Position numbers and translations under genes: made by a program
Shown here: in pieces, positions 26,576-35,317 of the stretch
Layout of the letters: every line of letters begins with the position of its first letter
Position numbering within the stretch: position 1 is the first letter of the stretch
Source: Paenibacillus pabuli
Lineage (GTDB): Bacteria > Bacillota > Bacilli > Paenibacillales > Paenibacillaceae
DNA length: 64,000 nt
NCBI RefSeq assembly: GCF_023101145.1
Contig: NZ_CP073714.1
Coordinates: forward strand, 4,464,001-4,528,000
Direction of reading: 5' to 3'
Notes under the pieces: generated by a model
The model's database searches: none
What the model saw: the letters and a program-made list of their open reading frames with translations, nothing else
Told to the model about the DNA's origin: nothing

Positions 26576-27508
26576 TTATTCTATTCTTTTTTTCAATGCT
26601 GCTGCCTCGTAATAGTACCGAATCAAAATGTCCTGATCGTAGTTACCGAACCCTTTCCCGAACAGCGTAAGTCCGCCACGACCAGGTACCCCTTCTTCCG
26701 GTTTTAATCCCAATGTCCAGTACGTGGAAGAATCCAGCTGCAGATCATGGATACACACATCCGAGATGCGCTGGCCGTCCATAAACGTCCCTTCTCCGTT
26801 AATACGCAGCACCTTCAGAACACCATACTGGTTGACGTCCAATTTCCACCATAGCGGTGTATGCTTGCCTTTCCGATCGCCAAAGTCCCCTGGGCTTGTC
26901 CATGTTCCCAGGTGTTTGCCATTAAGGGAAAAGCGAATGTCGGAAGGCCAGTTTTCATTAACTTGGGGTGCTTCCGAACTGAGTTCGAGTGAAATTTCAA
27001 TTTCCTGGAGATGCTGTTCTGTATTCAGATAATTCGGGATCTTATATTCCAGAAAGCCTCGTGCGAACCAAAGAATGCCCGCGTTGACCCGATCCGGGTC
27101 CATGAAGCAGGCAGGTGTGTCATATTGACCAATCATTTGCGTTGTAGTGGCAATGCCACAGGTCGGCCAAGCTTCATAATCCGTATAATGACCAACCGGA
27201 ATAGAGACTTCATGATACGGCGCATCGACTGGTTCAGGAGAGAGATTGATTGTCATGAATTCTTGCACAATATAGCAGTACTTATACGTTCCACCGTTCT
27301 CACGCTTCATGCGGCTGCCTACGATGCCCGCTTTCTGCAATTTGCTCACATGTGTACTGACGATGGCTTTGCTCAGATACAGCTCTTTGGCAAGCGCATT
27401 GATATGCATTTCCCTGTTTTGCAATAATAAACGAACGATATTTAAACGGGCCTCGCTGGCGAGCGCTTCATATATAATCAAGGATGAGGCATCCGTGCCA
27501 AGCATCAT
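26576..27508 (-). CDS. ArsR-type regulator with large C-terminal domain
   Basis: The 310-residue protein has an N-terminal ArsR winged helix (EALASEARLNIVRLLL, INALAKELYLSKAIVSTHVSKLQ). A C-terminal domain of about 220 residues follows, rich in aromatic and beta-strand-like stretches (WPSDIRFSLNGKHLGTW, PLWWKLDVNQYGVLK). Ordinary ArsR proteins are about 100 residues. The extra domain could bind a sugar ligand, because the gene is divergent from an arabinofuranosidase. I start at ATG 27508, 8 nt after GGGAG. GTG 27517 overlaps that signal. Confidence 0.8.
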   Translation of the reverse strand: MMLGTDASSLIIYEALASEARLNIVRLLLQNREMHINALAKELYLSKAIVSTHVSKLQKAGIVGSRMKRENGGTYKYCYIVQEFMTINLSPEPVDAPYHEVSIPVGHYTDYEAWPTCGIATTTQMIGQYDTPACFMDPDRVNAGILWFARGFLEYKIPNYLNTEQHLQEIEISLELSSEAPQVNENWPSDIRFSLNGKHLGTWTSPGDFGDRKGKHTPLWWKLDVNQYGVLKVLRINGEGTFMDGQRISDVCIHDLQLDSSTYWTLGLKPEEGVPGRGGLTLFGKGFGNYDQDILIRYYYEAAALKKRIE

Positions 27509-27634
27509 GAATTTCACTCCCTTATCTCTATAAAATCCAATATATTAGTGATTCAGGATTCGTTATTTAGCGAACCCTGTAAAATGAACTTGCTCAATAT
27601 AATAGCATTATGATACACATTAGATAACAAATCA

Positions 27635-27665
27635 ATGAGTTGATTTTGCTTTTATGCGAACTCAT
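27635..27665. promoter_or_regulatory. Inverted repeat upstream of abfA, candidate operator
   Basis: ATGAGTT (27635-27641) and AACTCAT (27659-27665) are 7-bp inverted arms separated by 17 nt, about 50-80 nt before the abfA ATG. Suits a dimeric winged-helix regulator such as the divergent ArsR protein, but unproven. Confidence 0.3.
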
Positions 27666-27717
27666 CATCAAATAAAGTTTCTTATACATCTAAAATTAAT
27701 TCTATGGAGGTTTTCCC

Positions 27718-29226
27718 ATGCTTACATCCAAGATGCTTATTGATAAAGATTTCCAGATTGCGGAAGTAGACCCTCGTGTATACGGTTCATTTGTAGAACA
27801 TTTGGGACGGGCTGTATATGGTGGTATTTATGATCCAGGTCATCCTACTGCGGATGCTCAAGGTTTCCGTCAGGACGCTATTGAAGCGATCAAGGCGCTG
27901 AACGTGCCCATCGTTCGTTACCCGGGTGGTAATTTCGTATCCGGTTACAATTGGGAGGACGGCGTTGGTCCGGTAGCGGAGCGCAAACGCAGACTTGAGC
28001 TGGCTTGGTGGACGATCGAAACGAATGCTGTGGGCACAAACGAATTTGCAGATTGGGCCAAACGGGTTGGAACCGAAGTGATGATGGCTGTAAATCTGGG
28101 TACTCGCGGCATTGATGCAGCCAGAAATCTGGTCGAATACTGCAACCACCCATCTGGCACATACTGGAGTGATCTGCGTATCTCTCACGGATATAAAGAT
28201 CCACATCAATTCAAAACATGGTGCCTCGGTAATGAAATGGACGGTCCTTGGCAGATTGGTGCAATGACTGCATATGAATATGGCCGTATTGCGAACGAGA
28301 CAGCCAAAGCGATGAAGTGGGTTGACCCAGATATCGAACTCGTCGCATGTGGCAGCTCTAGTCGTGACATGAAGACGTTTGCAGATTGGGAAGCAACTGT
28401 GCTTGATCTCACCTATGAAAATGTGGACTACTTGTCCCTGCATCAGTATTACAATAACAACAAAGACAACACGTATGACTTCCTGGCGACCTCGCTGGAT
28501 CTGGATCAATTTATTGATAGTGTGGCTTCGATCTGTGATTTTGTACAAGCCAAGAAACGCAGCAAAAAGAAATTGATGCTGTCGCTGGATGAATGGAATG
28601 TCTGGAAATCCATTGGCACAAGCCGTATGGAAGAACGTTGGCAGATTGCCCCTCCAGAGTTTGAAGATGTGTATACACATGAAGACGCACTGGCAGTGGG
28701 CTGTTATCTGATCACCATTCTCAAACATGCTGACCGTGTTAAAATGGCTTGCCTTGCACAGCTGATCAACACCATTGCACCAATCATGACGGAAAATAAC
28801 GGAGCGATCTGGTTCCAGACAACGTACTTCCCGTTCCTGCATGCATCCAACTTTGGACGCGGAACGGTTCTGCGTTCCATCACAACTTCACCTAAATACG
28901 ATTCCAAAGACTTTACAGATGTTCCTTATCTCGAAGCGATCAGTGTGCACGATGAAGAGAACGGCACGATCACGATCTTTGCGGTGAACAGACATCTGGA
29001 TGAGCAATTGGAATTGAATGTGGATCTGCGTTCTTTCGGAGAAACCACATTTGTGGAGCACATCGTACTGGAAAACAACGATCTGAAGGCTACGAATACC
29101 AAAGAAAATCCACGCAACGTCCTCCCACATAATGGCGGACACACAACAGTGGATCAAGGTAAAGTTCAAGCTGTGCTGAACAAAGCGTCATGGAACGTGA
29201 TTCGCCTCAAAACCAAACAGGCTTAA
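27718..29226 (+). CDS. abfA: Alpha-L-arabinofuranosidase, GH51
   Basis: The 502-residue enzyme removes alpha-L-arabinofuranosyl residues from arabinan or arabinoxylan oligosaccharides. The acid/base is E173 (CLGNEMDGPWQ) and the nucleophile E292 (SLDEWNVW). The N-terminal signature is RYPGGNFVSGYNWEDGVGP. No signal peptide is present, so it works in the cytoplasm on imported oligosaccharides. ATG follows TGGAGG with 7 nt spacing. The gene is single, with a strong terminator behind it, and divergent from the ArsR-type regulator. Confidence 0.95.
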   Translation: MLTSKMLIDKDFQIAEVDPRVYGSFVEHLGRAVYGGIYDPGHPTADAQGFRQDAIEAIKALNVPIVRYPGGNFVSGYNWEDGVGPVAERKRRLELAWWTIETNAVGTNEFADWAKRVGTEVMMAVNLGTRGIDAARNLVEYCNHPSGTYWSDLRISHGYKDPHQFKTWCLGNEMDGPWQIGAMTAYEYGRIANETAKAMKWVDPDIELVACGSSSRDMKTFADWEATVLDLTYENVDYLSLHQYYNNNKDNTYDFLATSLDLDQFIDSVASICDFVQAKKRSKKKLMLSLDEWNVWKSIGTSRMEERWQIAPPEFEDVYTHEDALAVGCYLITILKHADRVKMACLAQLINTIAPIMTENNGAIWFQTTYFPFLHASNFGRGTVLRSITTSPKYDSKDFTDVPYLEAISVHDEENGTITIFAVNRHLDEQLELNVDLRSFGETTFVEHIVLENNDLKATNTKENPRNVLPHNGGHTTVDQGKVQAVLNKASWNVIRLKTKQA

Positions 29227-29312
29227 TTAAAATTAGTTAGCTGAAAGACCTTTTCGTTAAAATAGCCCAAATTACCATTCGGGTTTCAATGTTACACAAG
29301 ATCAGTATAGTG

Positions 29313-29358
29313 AGGGGCCTTCCCGTGAGTCATACCGATGACTGGGGAGGCCCCTTAT
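29313..29358 (+). terminator. Intrinsic terminator of abfA
   Basis: Arms aggggccttccc (29314-29325) and ggggaggcccct (29344-29355) form a long GC-rich stem with an inner AGTCAT/ATGACT pairing, followed by TTATT. Confidence 0.75.
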
Positions 29359-29735
29359 TCGCGTTCACTGTTACAAGGAAACCTGCTTTGCGCTAATCGC
29401 TGTAAGTGATCTAATGAATTCTAACGAACTATAGTTAAGCTTAAGAATTCTATTTAATATCACTTATTCTAACGAATCACAGAGACGTTATTTTGGCAAA
29501 CGTACTACCATTTCAGGATCAGAAGCCATTTTATAGAGCAATAGCTTTATTGAGGTTCGTTACAATTTTTATTTCTTGAATATCAGCCTAATAAGATGTG
29601 GTAGGTTCATTAGCACTTGCTGCCAAGGGAGTTTTCTTTTCGAGAGCACCATTGGCTTACAACGGCATGCAAATAAGCTGCCTCCATCGAGCAAGGGAAG
29701 CAGCTTTCATTTTCCTTTCTTGTATGAGCACTGGA
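29359..29735. other. A+T-rich intergenic stretch without a supported gene
   Basis: No convincing gene with a ribosome binding site was found on either strand. It holds two copies of ATTCTAACGAA (29418-29428 and 29466-29476), a TTCGTTA at 29556-29562, and a hairpin near the end of the downstream minus-strand gene. Confidence 0.5.
29675..29706 (-). terminator. Terminator of the Sm-like/Gly-rich protein gene
   Basis: Arms aagctgcctcc (29675-29685) and ggaagcagctt (29696-29706) pair with one mismatch, and TTATTTG follows on the minus strand. It is 30 nt after the stop at 29736. Confidence 0.5.
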
Positions 29736-30311
29736 TTAGTCCTCGTTCTCTTCCGTTTCGACTTCACCCTGAGCTGCTTGGCTTGCTGGAGTCATCAGCC
29801 CTTGCACGGCCCCCATAAATGGCTTAATCTGCTTAATCATGCCATATCCCATTTTAACCACGGGTGTAAAGCGCTGGATCATGCCAAACAACCGCATCCC
29901 CCCGCCTAACATACCTCCAATCGAGCCTGCACCGCCAAGTCCACCAAAGCCACCTAGCAATGAGCCTAACATTGGCATGAAAGATGATACCTGAGCTTGC
30001 CGGGAAGTTGAACGAGACATCGACCGGGATCGTACCTGCGACTTACGAGTGCTGTTGCCCCGTTTACGGTTTCGAGAGGATGCTGTTTTTCTCACAGCAC
30101 CTGCTTTAGGTTTAGCTTTGCGAGTACTGCCTTCAGATGAGGATGCTGTAATTGCGGCCTGAGTAAGCTTTCCGCCCCCGGTAATCACTACTCCTGCGTG
30201 ATTGACATCTGAGATGTAGCCAACGTACGTTTCGCCATTATGAAGAGTCACGCAGACTGGACGATCCTTAAGCCGTTTTGCCTTGACGTGTATTTCAGTG
30301 GTCTTCGCCAT
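29736..30311 (-). CDS. Hypothetical protein: Sm-like N-terminus, basic linker, Gly-rich hydrophobic C-terminus
   Basis: Not recognised. The 191-residue product has three parts. Residues about 8-55 (RLKDRPVCVTLHNGETYVGYISDVN) look like an Sm/Hfq-type beta-barrel start. Residues 60-110 are very basic and Ser-rich (RNRKRGNSTRKSQVRSRSMS). Residues 112-180 are Gly- and Met-rich and hydrophobic (LGSLLGGFGGLGGAGSIGG, then GMLGGGMRLFG). The acidic tail ends EVETEENED. Nucleic-acid binding by the first half and membrane or coat association by the second are inferences. ATG follows GAGGTG by 6 nt. The gene is monocistronic. Confidence 0.7.
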   Translation of the reverse strand: MAKTTEIHVKAKRLKDRPVCVTLHNGETYVGYISDVNHAGVVITGGGKLTQAAITASSSEGSTRKAKPKAGAVRKTASSRNRKRGNSTRKSQVRSRSMSRSTSRQAQVSSFMPMLGSLLGGFGGLGGAGSIGGMLGGGMRLFGMIQRFTPVVKMGYGMIKQIKPFMGAVQGLMTPASQAAQGEVETEENED

Positions 30312-30447
30312 GGAATTCACCTCACTTGACTTGATCTACTTCAGTCTACGCAATGGGTGGACGACTTGCCTGTGCGAATAACACATCCGTGTGCCGAAGC
30401 AGGAAGATTCCTACGCGACGTGCTACTACAGATTTCTTGTTTTTTCC

Positions 30448-31362
30448 TCAGATATGCTCAATATACATCTCATTCAAAATATGACCCACACGATATGTGT
30501 TCTCTGCCAATTCAGATTTCACATATGAAGCAACATCGCTCTTTTCGATATTGTACATGACTTCTATTTCTTTAGAAAAAAGAAGGTGTCCCTCATTCAT
30601 TTTCTGCTCCAACGAGGTAATCTGTTTGGGTTGCAGATCAACTCCCAGCACCTGCTGAAGTGCTTGCACATAGGTTTCAAGAGAACGCGCTCCGACAATT
30701 TTCATACCTTGGTTCTCTTCATTTACAATGATAATGGATGGGAAACCTCTAACTCCCAATCTAGCGACACTCTCGAAGTCTTCCTCTAATAACTCTTGTG
30801 CAGATTGCAGTGCAGCCGCCTCAACCACTTCTTTTCCATTCAAGCCCAGTTGATTGACGATATCCGTCAGCACATCATCTTCTCCAATATTTCGATTAAA
30901 TGCAAACACGGCTTCACGCGCACGCCTTAAAAATTCATGCTCTTTACCAGGGTGTGTACTCTGAATGACCTTAAAAACGCGAGATGGCGGATAGGAAGAA
31001 AGTATTGGATTATCATGCCATAAGGAACCGTCGATCGGCATGCGTGAATGCTCACCCACTTCCTTCCAATGCTCTGCAACGTCCGAAGGCTTCTGAATCC
31101 CGTTAGCACCATCCGAGAAACCGTTCCAGTTAGCCAGTAACCCACCCATTTTGGTTTGCATCGTAAAATAATGACCGTATTCCTCAACAAACCGATGAAG
31201 CACAGGCTCAAGCGCCCAGCAGTGAGAGCAGATCGGATCTGTTGCGTAATAAAGAGTTATCTTTTTTTCAACGTGATTTAGATTGATTTTTTGCGTAGCC
31301 TCTTCTTCGCTCACACCACATATGCCTGTTTCCAGATCACACATCATAGATTCATTACTCAC
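30448..31362 (-). CDS. DsbA-family thioredoxin-fold protein (FrnE/SpxH-like)
   Basis: The 304-residue protein has a thioredoxin fold with C45-S-H-C48 followed by Trp (TDPICSHCWALEP), a helical insertion and a cis-Pro region RGFPSIIIV. This pattern is shared by FrnE-type oxidoreductases and the ClpXP adaptor SpxH (YjbH), and the choice between them is open. Cys 8 and Cys 15 form an extra N-terminal pair. No signal peptide is present, so it is cytoplasmic. The start is GTG. It is divergent from an HxlR regulator, a family that often answers thiol or quinone stress. Confidence 0.78.
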   Translation of the reverse strand: MSNESMMCDLETGICGVSEEEATQKINLNHVEKKITLYYATDPICSHCWALEPVLHRFVEEYGHYFTMQTKMGGLLANWNGFSDGANGIQKPSDVAEHWKEVGEHSRMPIDGSLWHDNPILSSYPPSRVFKVIQSTHPGKEHEFLRRAREAVFAFNRNIGEDDVLTDIVNQLGLNGKEVVEAAALQSAQELLEEDFESVARLGVRGFPSIIIVNEENQGMKIVGARSLETYVQALQQVLGVDLQPKQITSLEQKMNEGHLLFSKEIEVMYNIEKSDVASYVKSELAENTYRVGHILNEMYIEHI

Positions 31363-31462
31363 GTATATCCCGCCCTTATCTTGTCTTAAGATTTGAATTT
31401 CTTGTGTTAGTTTGATTATAATATCTACAATCTTCTGAACAAGTACGATTCTTTTTCTGACT

Positions 31463-31482
31463 TAGTATCAAAAAGTATACTA
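31463..31482. promoter_or_regulatory. Candidate HxlR operator
   Basis: TAGTAT (31463-31468) and ATACTA (31477-31482) form an inverted repeat with an 8-nt spacer immediately upstream of the hxlR ribosome binding site, in the gap shared with the divergent DsbA-family gene. HxlR dimers bind similar short palindromes. Confidence 0.45.
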
Positions 31483-31496
31483 TTGGAGGGTATCAA

Positions 31497-31844
31497 GTGA
31501 AATACGATTTTAATTTTGATCAGTTATGTCCAGCGACTTATGCATTTCAGGTCATTGGAGGCAAGTGGAATCTTCCAATCCTGGCAATTCTCAGTGAAAA
31601 TGACTGTATACGTTACAATGAATTAAAAAGAAGACTGCCTGGCATTACCGGAACGATGCTAACAAACTGTTTGAAGGATTTGATTCATTCCGGCATCGTA
31701 CATCGGGAGCAATATAATGAGGTACCACCGAGAGTGGAATATTCGCTCACAGAATCGGGCAAGGAATTGGTTCCTATAATCGAATCCGTGGTAATGTGGG
31801 GTCAGAAAAATATGACAGCAGGTATGAAGGAACAAGATATATAA
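31497..31844 (+). CDS. HxlR-family transcriptional regulator
   Basis: This 115-residue winged-helix protein carries the family pattern LCPATYAFQVIGGKWNLPIL, RYNELKRRLPGITGTMLT and PPRVEYSLTESGKEL. The Cys at position 11 is the conserved N-terminal Cys that acts as redox switch in relatives such as HypR and YodB. The start is GTG, 7 nt after TTGGAGG. It probably controls itself and the divergent DsbA-family gene. Confidence 0.88.
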   Translation: MKYDFNFDQLCPATYAFQVIGGKWNLPILAILSENDCIRYNELKRRLPGITGTMLTNCLKDLIHSGIVHREQYNEVPPRVEYSLTESGKELVPIIESVVMWGQKNMTAGMKEQDI

Positions 31845-31915
31845 CTCCTGGCCTTATGTAACCCCTTCGTCTGGATGTTCATTTCCGAATCGCTCAGTAC
31901 GTTCTGTTCAACGGC

Positions 31916-31966
31916 AAAAAGGCTATTTCACTGGACCATCACGTCCTTTGAAATAGCTTTTTCTTG
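31916..31966. terminator. Shared terminator, hxlR / nudix
   Basis: Arms from aaaaaggctatttca (31916-31930) and tgaaatagcttttt (31949-31962) form a long stem with A/T runs on both sides, between two convergent genes. Confidence 0.8.
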
Positions 31967-31994
31967 TATACATACAAGACTGCCGTGTGCACAT

Positions 31995-32459
31995 CTAACG
32001 ATTCAGGTCGTCATCTTCCTCGTTTCCTAAATACATAACCGTTTGTTCTCCCTCAACCAACCTAACGATCTGCTTCCGTAATTTTGAGGGCAATAAAGGT
32101 AATTGGATCAAATTTTTAAGTTCAAGCCATTCATACTCTATTTGATTTTCGTCACTTGGCAGAATAGCACTGTCATTGTCCATTAAACCTATGTATTCGG
32201 ATAAAAAAACAAAATCTACACGATGAAGAGCTGCACCATAGACACCTTCAATGACGAATTCCAATGATAAAGGCTCTACATCTACTCCGACTTCTGCTGC
32301 GACTTCTCTCTTCACAGCCTCAGTCAGCGTTTCACCTGCATTCTGGCTTCCACCAGGCAAGGTATAGATTATATCACCATTATCTTCCTGCCTAATCGCC
32401 AGCATTCTCCCATCTTTGATAATTAATGCTTTTGCAGAATTTCTAATCTTCCTCTCCAT
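31995..32459 (-). CDS. Nudix hydrolase
   Basis: The 154-residue protein carries the Nudix box GGSQNAGETLTEAVKREVAAE plus VGV. Compared with GX5EX7REUXEEXGU, the first Glu of the EE pair is Ala. The catalytic Glu that follows is kept. It would hydrolyse a nucleoside diphosphate linked to another group; the substrate is unknown. I start at the ATG 6 nt after GGGGG. The frame extends 15 codons upstream without a signal. Confidence 0.85.
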   Translation of the reverse strand: MERKIRNSAKALIIKDGRMLAIRQEDNGDIIYTLPGGSQNAGETLTEAVKREVAAEVGVDVEPLSLEFVIEGVYGAALHRVDFVFLSEYIGLMDNDSAILPSDENQIEYEWLELKNLIQLPLLPSKLRKQIVRLVEGEQTVMYLGNEEDDDLNR

Positions 32460-32717
32460 TGTAAGCCCCCATATATTTTGTGAAGAATATTTTAACACAT
32501 ACATCTAAACAAATTCTGAACAATTAACATGAGTAAAAAAAGAAGGAGTATAAAGTAAAAAAAGTACACAAAGCTCATTTATCTTTCCTTCACTACGACT
32601 CAAAAGTAAAAAAACATACGGGTTCTCGTCAATAACCTTTATATCACGTTCCCTCTTTCTCGTTTAGAATATTTCAAAGAAAGCGTTATTGATTCTGACT
32701 GATAAGGGGGAAAAGAA

Positions 32718-34319
32718 ATGAACAAGAAAACGAAAGCTTTAGTCTTGTCTGTATGCATGTCAACCTTATTACTCGCAGCATGTAGCAATGGAAGCGGTGC
32801 TGAGAAAGGTTCAACGACGGATCCGGATTCCAACGAGGCTGGAACGACAACCATTCACACCGTAACATCTGAATACTCTTCTGCAAAATATCCAAAGGGC
32901 GACGATATCACCAACAATGTGTGGATTAAGCGCTACAAAGAGAAGTTTAATATCGATGTGAAAACAGACTGGGTCAGCGATGAGTACGATACCAAATTGA
33001 ATTTGGCTATCGCATCGAACGATCTGCCTGACGTCTTCAGGGTTAACCCCTCGCAACTGAGGCAGCTGATCGAAGCCGATATGGTCATGGACCTTTCCGA
33101 GGTCTTTGATCAACACGCTTCAGATCGACTCAAAGGTTATATGGAAGCGGATGCAGACAGTTACGAGTCCGGAAAGAAGGACGGTAAGCTGTACGGCATA
33201 CCGCAGATGCACTGGGGATTAATAGAACAACCAGACTTCATCTGGATTCGAAACGACTGGAAAGAAGAATTAGGACTCCAGGATCCGAAATCTGTGGAAG
33301 ACATCAAGAATATCGCACTGAAATTCATGGAAAAGCACGGCGGTTATGGCATAGCAGTAGACCAATCGTTGGATTACCTCAACCTGCTCGCTATCGCATG
33401 GAATGCGCATCCGGATATGTGGATGGAGGATAACAGTGGACAACTCGTGTATGGCTCCGTGCAGCCTGAGATGAAGAATGCGCTGGCTGAGTGGTCAGAA
33501 TGGTACAAGCAAGGCATCATTGATCCGGAATTTGCAATCAAAGACTTCAACGCGATGAACGCGGACATTGTCGCCGGCAAAGTGGGAATGCAGCCTTATT
33601 ACCAATGGTGGGGTTATAATCCGGGTGTCGATACGGTATCCAACTTGGGTAAGGACGCTATCTTCTATCCTTATATCATTCCTACCGTCGATGGGAAGGA
33701 AGCCAAACAATCCATCTTTTTCGCTAACAACAATTATATTGTCATGAAGAAGGGGTTCAAGAGCCCTGAACAAGTGATCCAGATTTTGAACGATTATGCT
33801 TATATCGTGGATGAAGGCAATGGCAAGGAATCGAAAGAAACGTTATCCGCCCTACTGGACAATGATATTGCCCATGTTGTCGGTGCGTTCCGTGTACTGA
33901 ATCCGAATTCGGATTACGAGCAATTTGAGGCAGTGTCGGCTGCCCTTGAATCCAAGGATACCAGTGGACTCACGACTTCGGGTATGTGGCAAAAATATAA
34001 TAATAGTGTTGAATTCATGGAGAACGCAACCTCAGGAGCGGTCGGTGATTATTTGCAACAAGGTGCTCCTAAAAATGCGTATAGTCTTGCCAAAAAAGTA
34101 CTCGACAGCGAAAACTATACAAAGACAGCCTTATGGGGTGTTACACCAGAGATCCTGTCAAGCTATGGAACCACCTTGGATGATATCCTGACGGAGGGCT
34201 TCACCAAGATCATTATGGGCAGCGAAAGTATCGATTATTTCGATGTGATTGTTCAGAACTGGCGAGCAGCCGGAGGCGATGACGCAACCCGGGCCGTCAA
34301 TGAGGCATACGGAAAATAA
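32718..34319 (+). CDS. Carbohydrate ABC transporter substrate-binding lipoprotein
   Basis: The 533-residue protein has a lipoprotein signal (LLLAAC, Cys near 21) and a long family-1 solute-binding fold as in LplA. Its length is typical of this Paenibacillus/Bacillus group. ATG follows AAGGGGG. It is first in an operon with two permeases and has no ATPase gene nearby. Such importers usually share an MsmX-type ATPase encoded elsewhere. The facing YesM/YesN pair probably controls it. The sugar is unknown because no hydrolase is linked. Confidence 0.9.
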   Translation: MNKKTKALVLSVCMSTLLLAACSNGSGAEKGSTTDPDSNEAGTTTIHTVTSEYSSAKYPKGDDITNNVWIKRYKEKFNIDVKTDWVSDEYDTKLNLAIASNDLPDVFRVNPSQLRQLIEADMVMDLSEVFDQHASDRLKGYMEADADSYESGKKDGKLYGIPQMHWGLIEQPDFIWIRNDWKEELGLQDPKSVEDIKNIALKFMEKHGGYGIAVDQSLDYLNLLAIAWNAHPDMWMEDNSGQLVYGSVQPEMKNALAEWSEWYKQGIIDPEFAIKDFNAMNADIVAGKVGMQPYYQWWGYNPGVDTVSNLGKDAIFYPYIIPTVDGKEAKQSIFFANNNYIVMKKGFKSPEQVIQILNDYAYIVDEGNGKESKETLSALLDNDIAHVVGAFRVLNPNSDYEQFEAVSAALESKDTSGLTTSGMWQKYNNSVEFMENATSGAVGDYLQQGAPKNAYSLAKKVLDSENYTKTALWGVTPEILSSYGTTLDDILTEGFTKIIMGSESIDYFDVIVQNWRAAGGDDATRAVNEAYGK

Positions 34320-34408
34320 TAAGTCTGTTGCCAAGAAGGGATGGGAATGTTCTCGTCTCTTCTTGGCAGCGGTTACAACTTTATCGCGCCAAGAACGGAG
34401 GAATACGA

Positions 34409-35299
34409 ATGCTGAGAAAATGGAAGCAACAGCGAGCTTACCACCTCATGTTGATCCCAAGCCTGGTCCTGGTCTTTATCTTTAGTTACATTCCATTCTA
34501 CGGACTTATTATCGCGTTTCAGAAATACAATCCGGGCCTCGGTTTCAATTCGCCATGGGTAGGATGGGATAATTTTACGCACATCTTTAATCAGCCGAAC
34601 TTCGTAAGAACGATCTGGAATACATTGTACATGTCTGTCTTCAAGATTATTGGTGGTATAATCGTGCCCGTTATTTTTGCATTACTGCTCAACGAGGTAC
34701 TTCACAGTGGAATCAAACGTACATTCCAAACACTCGTCTACATTCCGAACTTCCTCTCTTGGGTCATTATGGCCGGCATCATGCTGGATATCCTTAGCTC
34801 CGATGGCATTATCAATACGTTTCTGGGCGTATTCGGGATTGCGCCGATCTCCTTTCTTGGCACACCCTCTATTTTTCCTTGGACGATGATCGTGAGTGAC
34901 ATATGGAAAGGCTTCGGGTTTGGTACGGTTGTTTATTTGGCAGCCCTGACCAGTATTGATCCGGGACTTTACGAGGCCGCGGTGATTGACGGAGCCAAAC
35001 GCTGGAAGCAGACCATCTACATTACGTTGCCCCTCCTCATGCCAACAATTGTCTTAATGACCGTGTTGTCACTTGGAAATGTCCTCAATGCTGGCTTTGA
35101 CCAAATCTATAATCTCTACTCCCCTGTCGTCTATCAGACCGGTGATATTATTGACACCTATGTATACCGTCTGGGAATTCAGCAGGCACAGTATTCGATT
35201 GGTACCGCTGTCGGATTGTTCAAATCCATCATTTCCAGTGTTCTGGTTGCCGTATCATACATCTTGGCCTACAGGGTGGCAGGCTATCGCATCTTCTAA
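34409..35299 (+). CDS. Carbohydrate ABC transporter permease (LplB-like)
   Basis: The 296-residue membrane protein has six helices. The EAA loop reads GLYEAAVIDGAKRWKQTIYI followed by TLP, which docks the ATPase. The N-terminus RAYHLMLIPSLVLVFIFSYI is typical of LplB. I start at ATG 34409, 7 nt after GGAGG. The frame reaches back 27 codons without a signal. It begins 89 nt after the lipoprotein stop. Confidence 0.9.
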   Translation: MLRKWKQQRAYHLMLIPSLVLVFIFSYIPFYGLIIAFQKYNPGLGFNSPWVGWDNFTHIFNQPNFVRTIWNTLYMSVFKIIGGIIVPVIFALLLNEVLHSGIKRTFQTLVYIPNFLSWVIMAGIMLDILSSDGIINTFLGVFGIAPISFLGTPSIFPWTMIVSDIWKGFGFGTVVYLAALTSIDPGLYEAAVIDGAKRWKQTIYITLPLLMPTIVLMTVLSLGNVLNAGFDQIYNLYSPVVYQTGDIIDTYVYRLGIQQAQYSIGTAVGLFKSIISSVLVAVSYILAYRVAGYRIF

Positions 35300-35317
35300 G
35301 AAGGAGGAACTGATACT

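Noticed and set aside
27787..28842. A 351-codon frame on the minus strand inside abfA
   Set aside because: It is antisense to a clear GH51 gene with intact catalytic residues, has no ribosome binding site, and its translation resembles no protein family.
29576..29909. Two overlapping plus-strand frames near the Sm-like protein gene
   Set aside because: They run antisense into that gene, contain its terminator and lack translation signals.
32678..32691. A cre-like site AGAAAGCGTTATTG upstream of the importer lipoprotein
   Set aside because: It misses three positions of the CcpA consensus, including both outer conserved bases, so it is not better than chance in this DNA.
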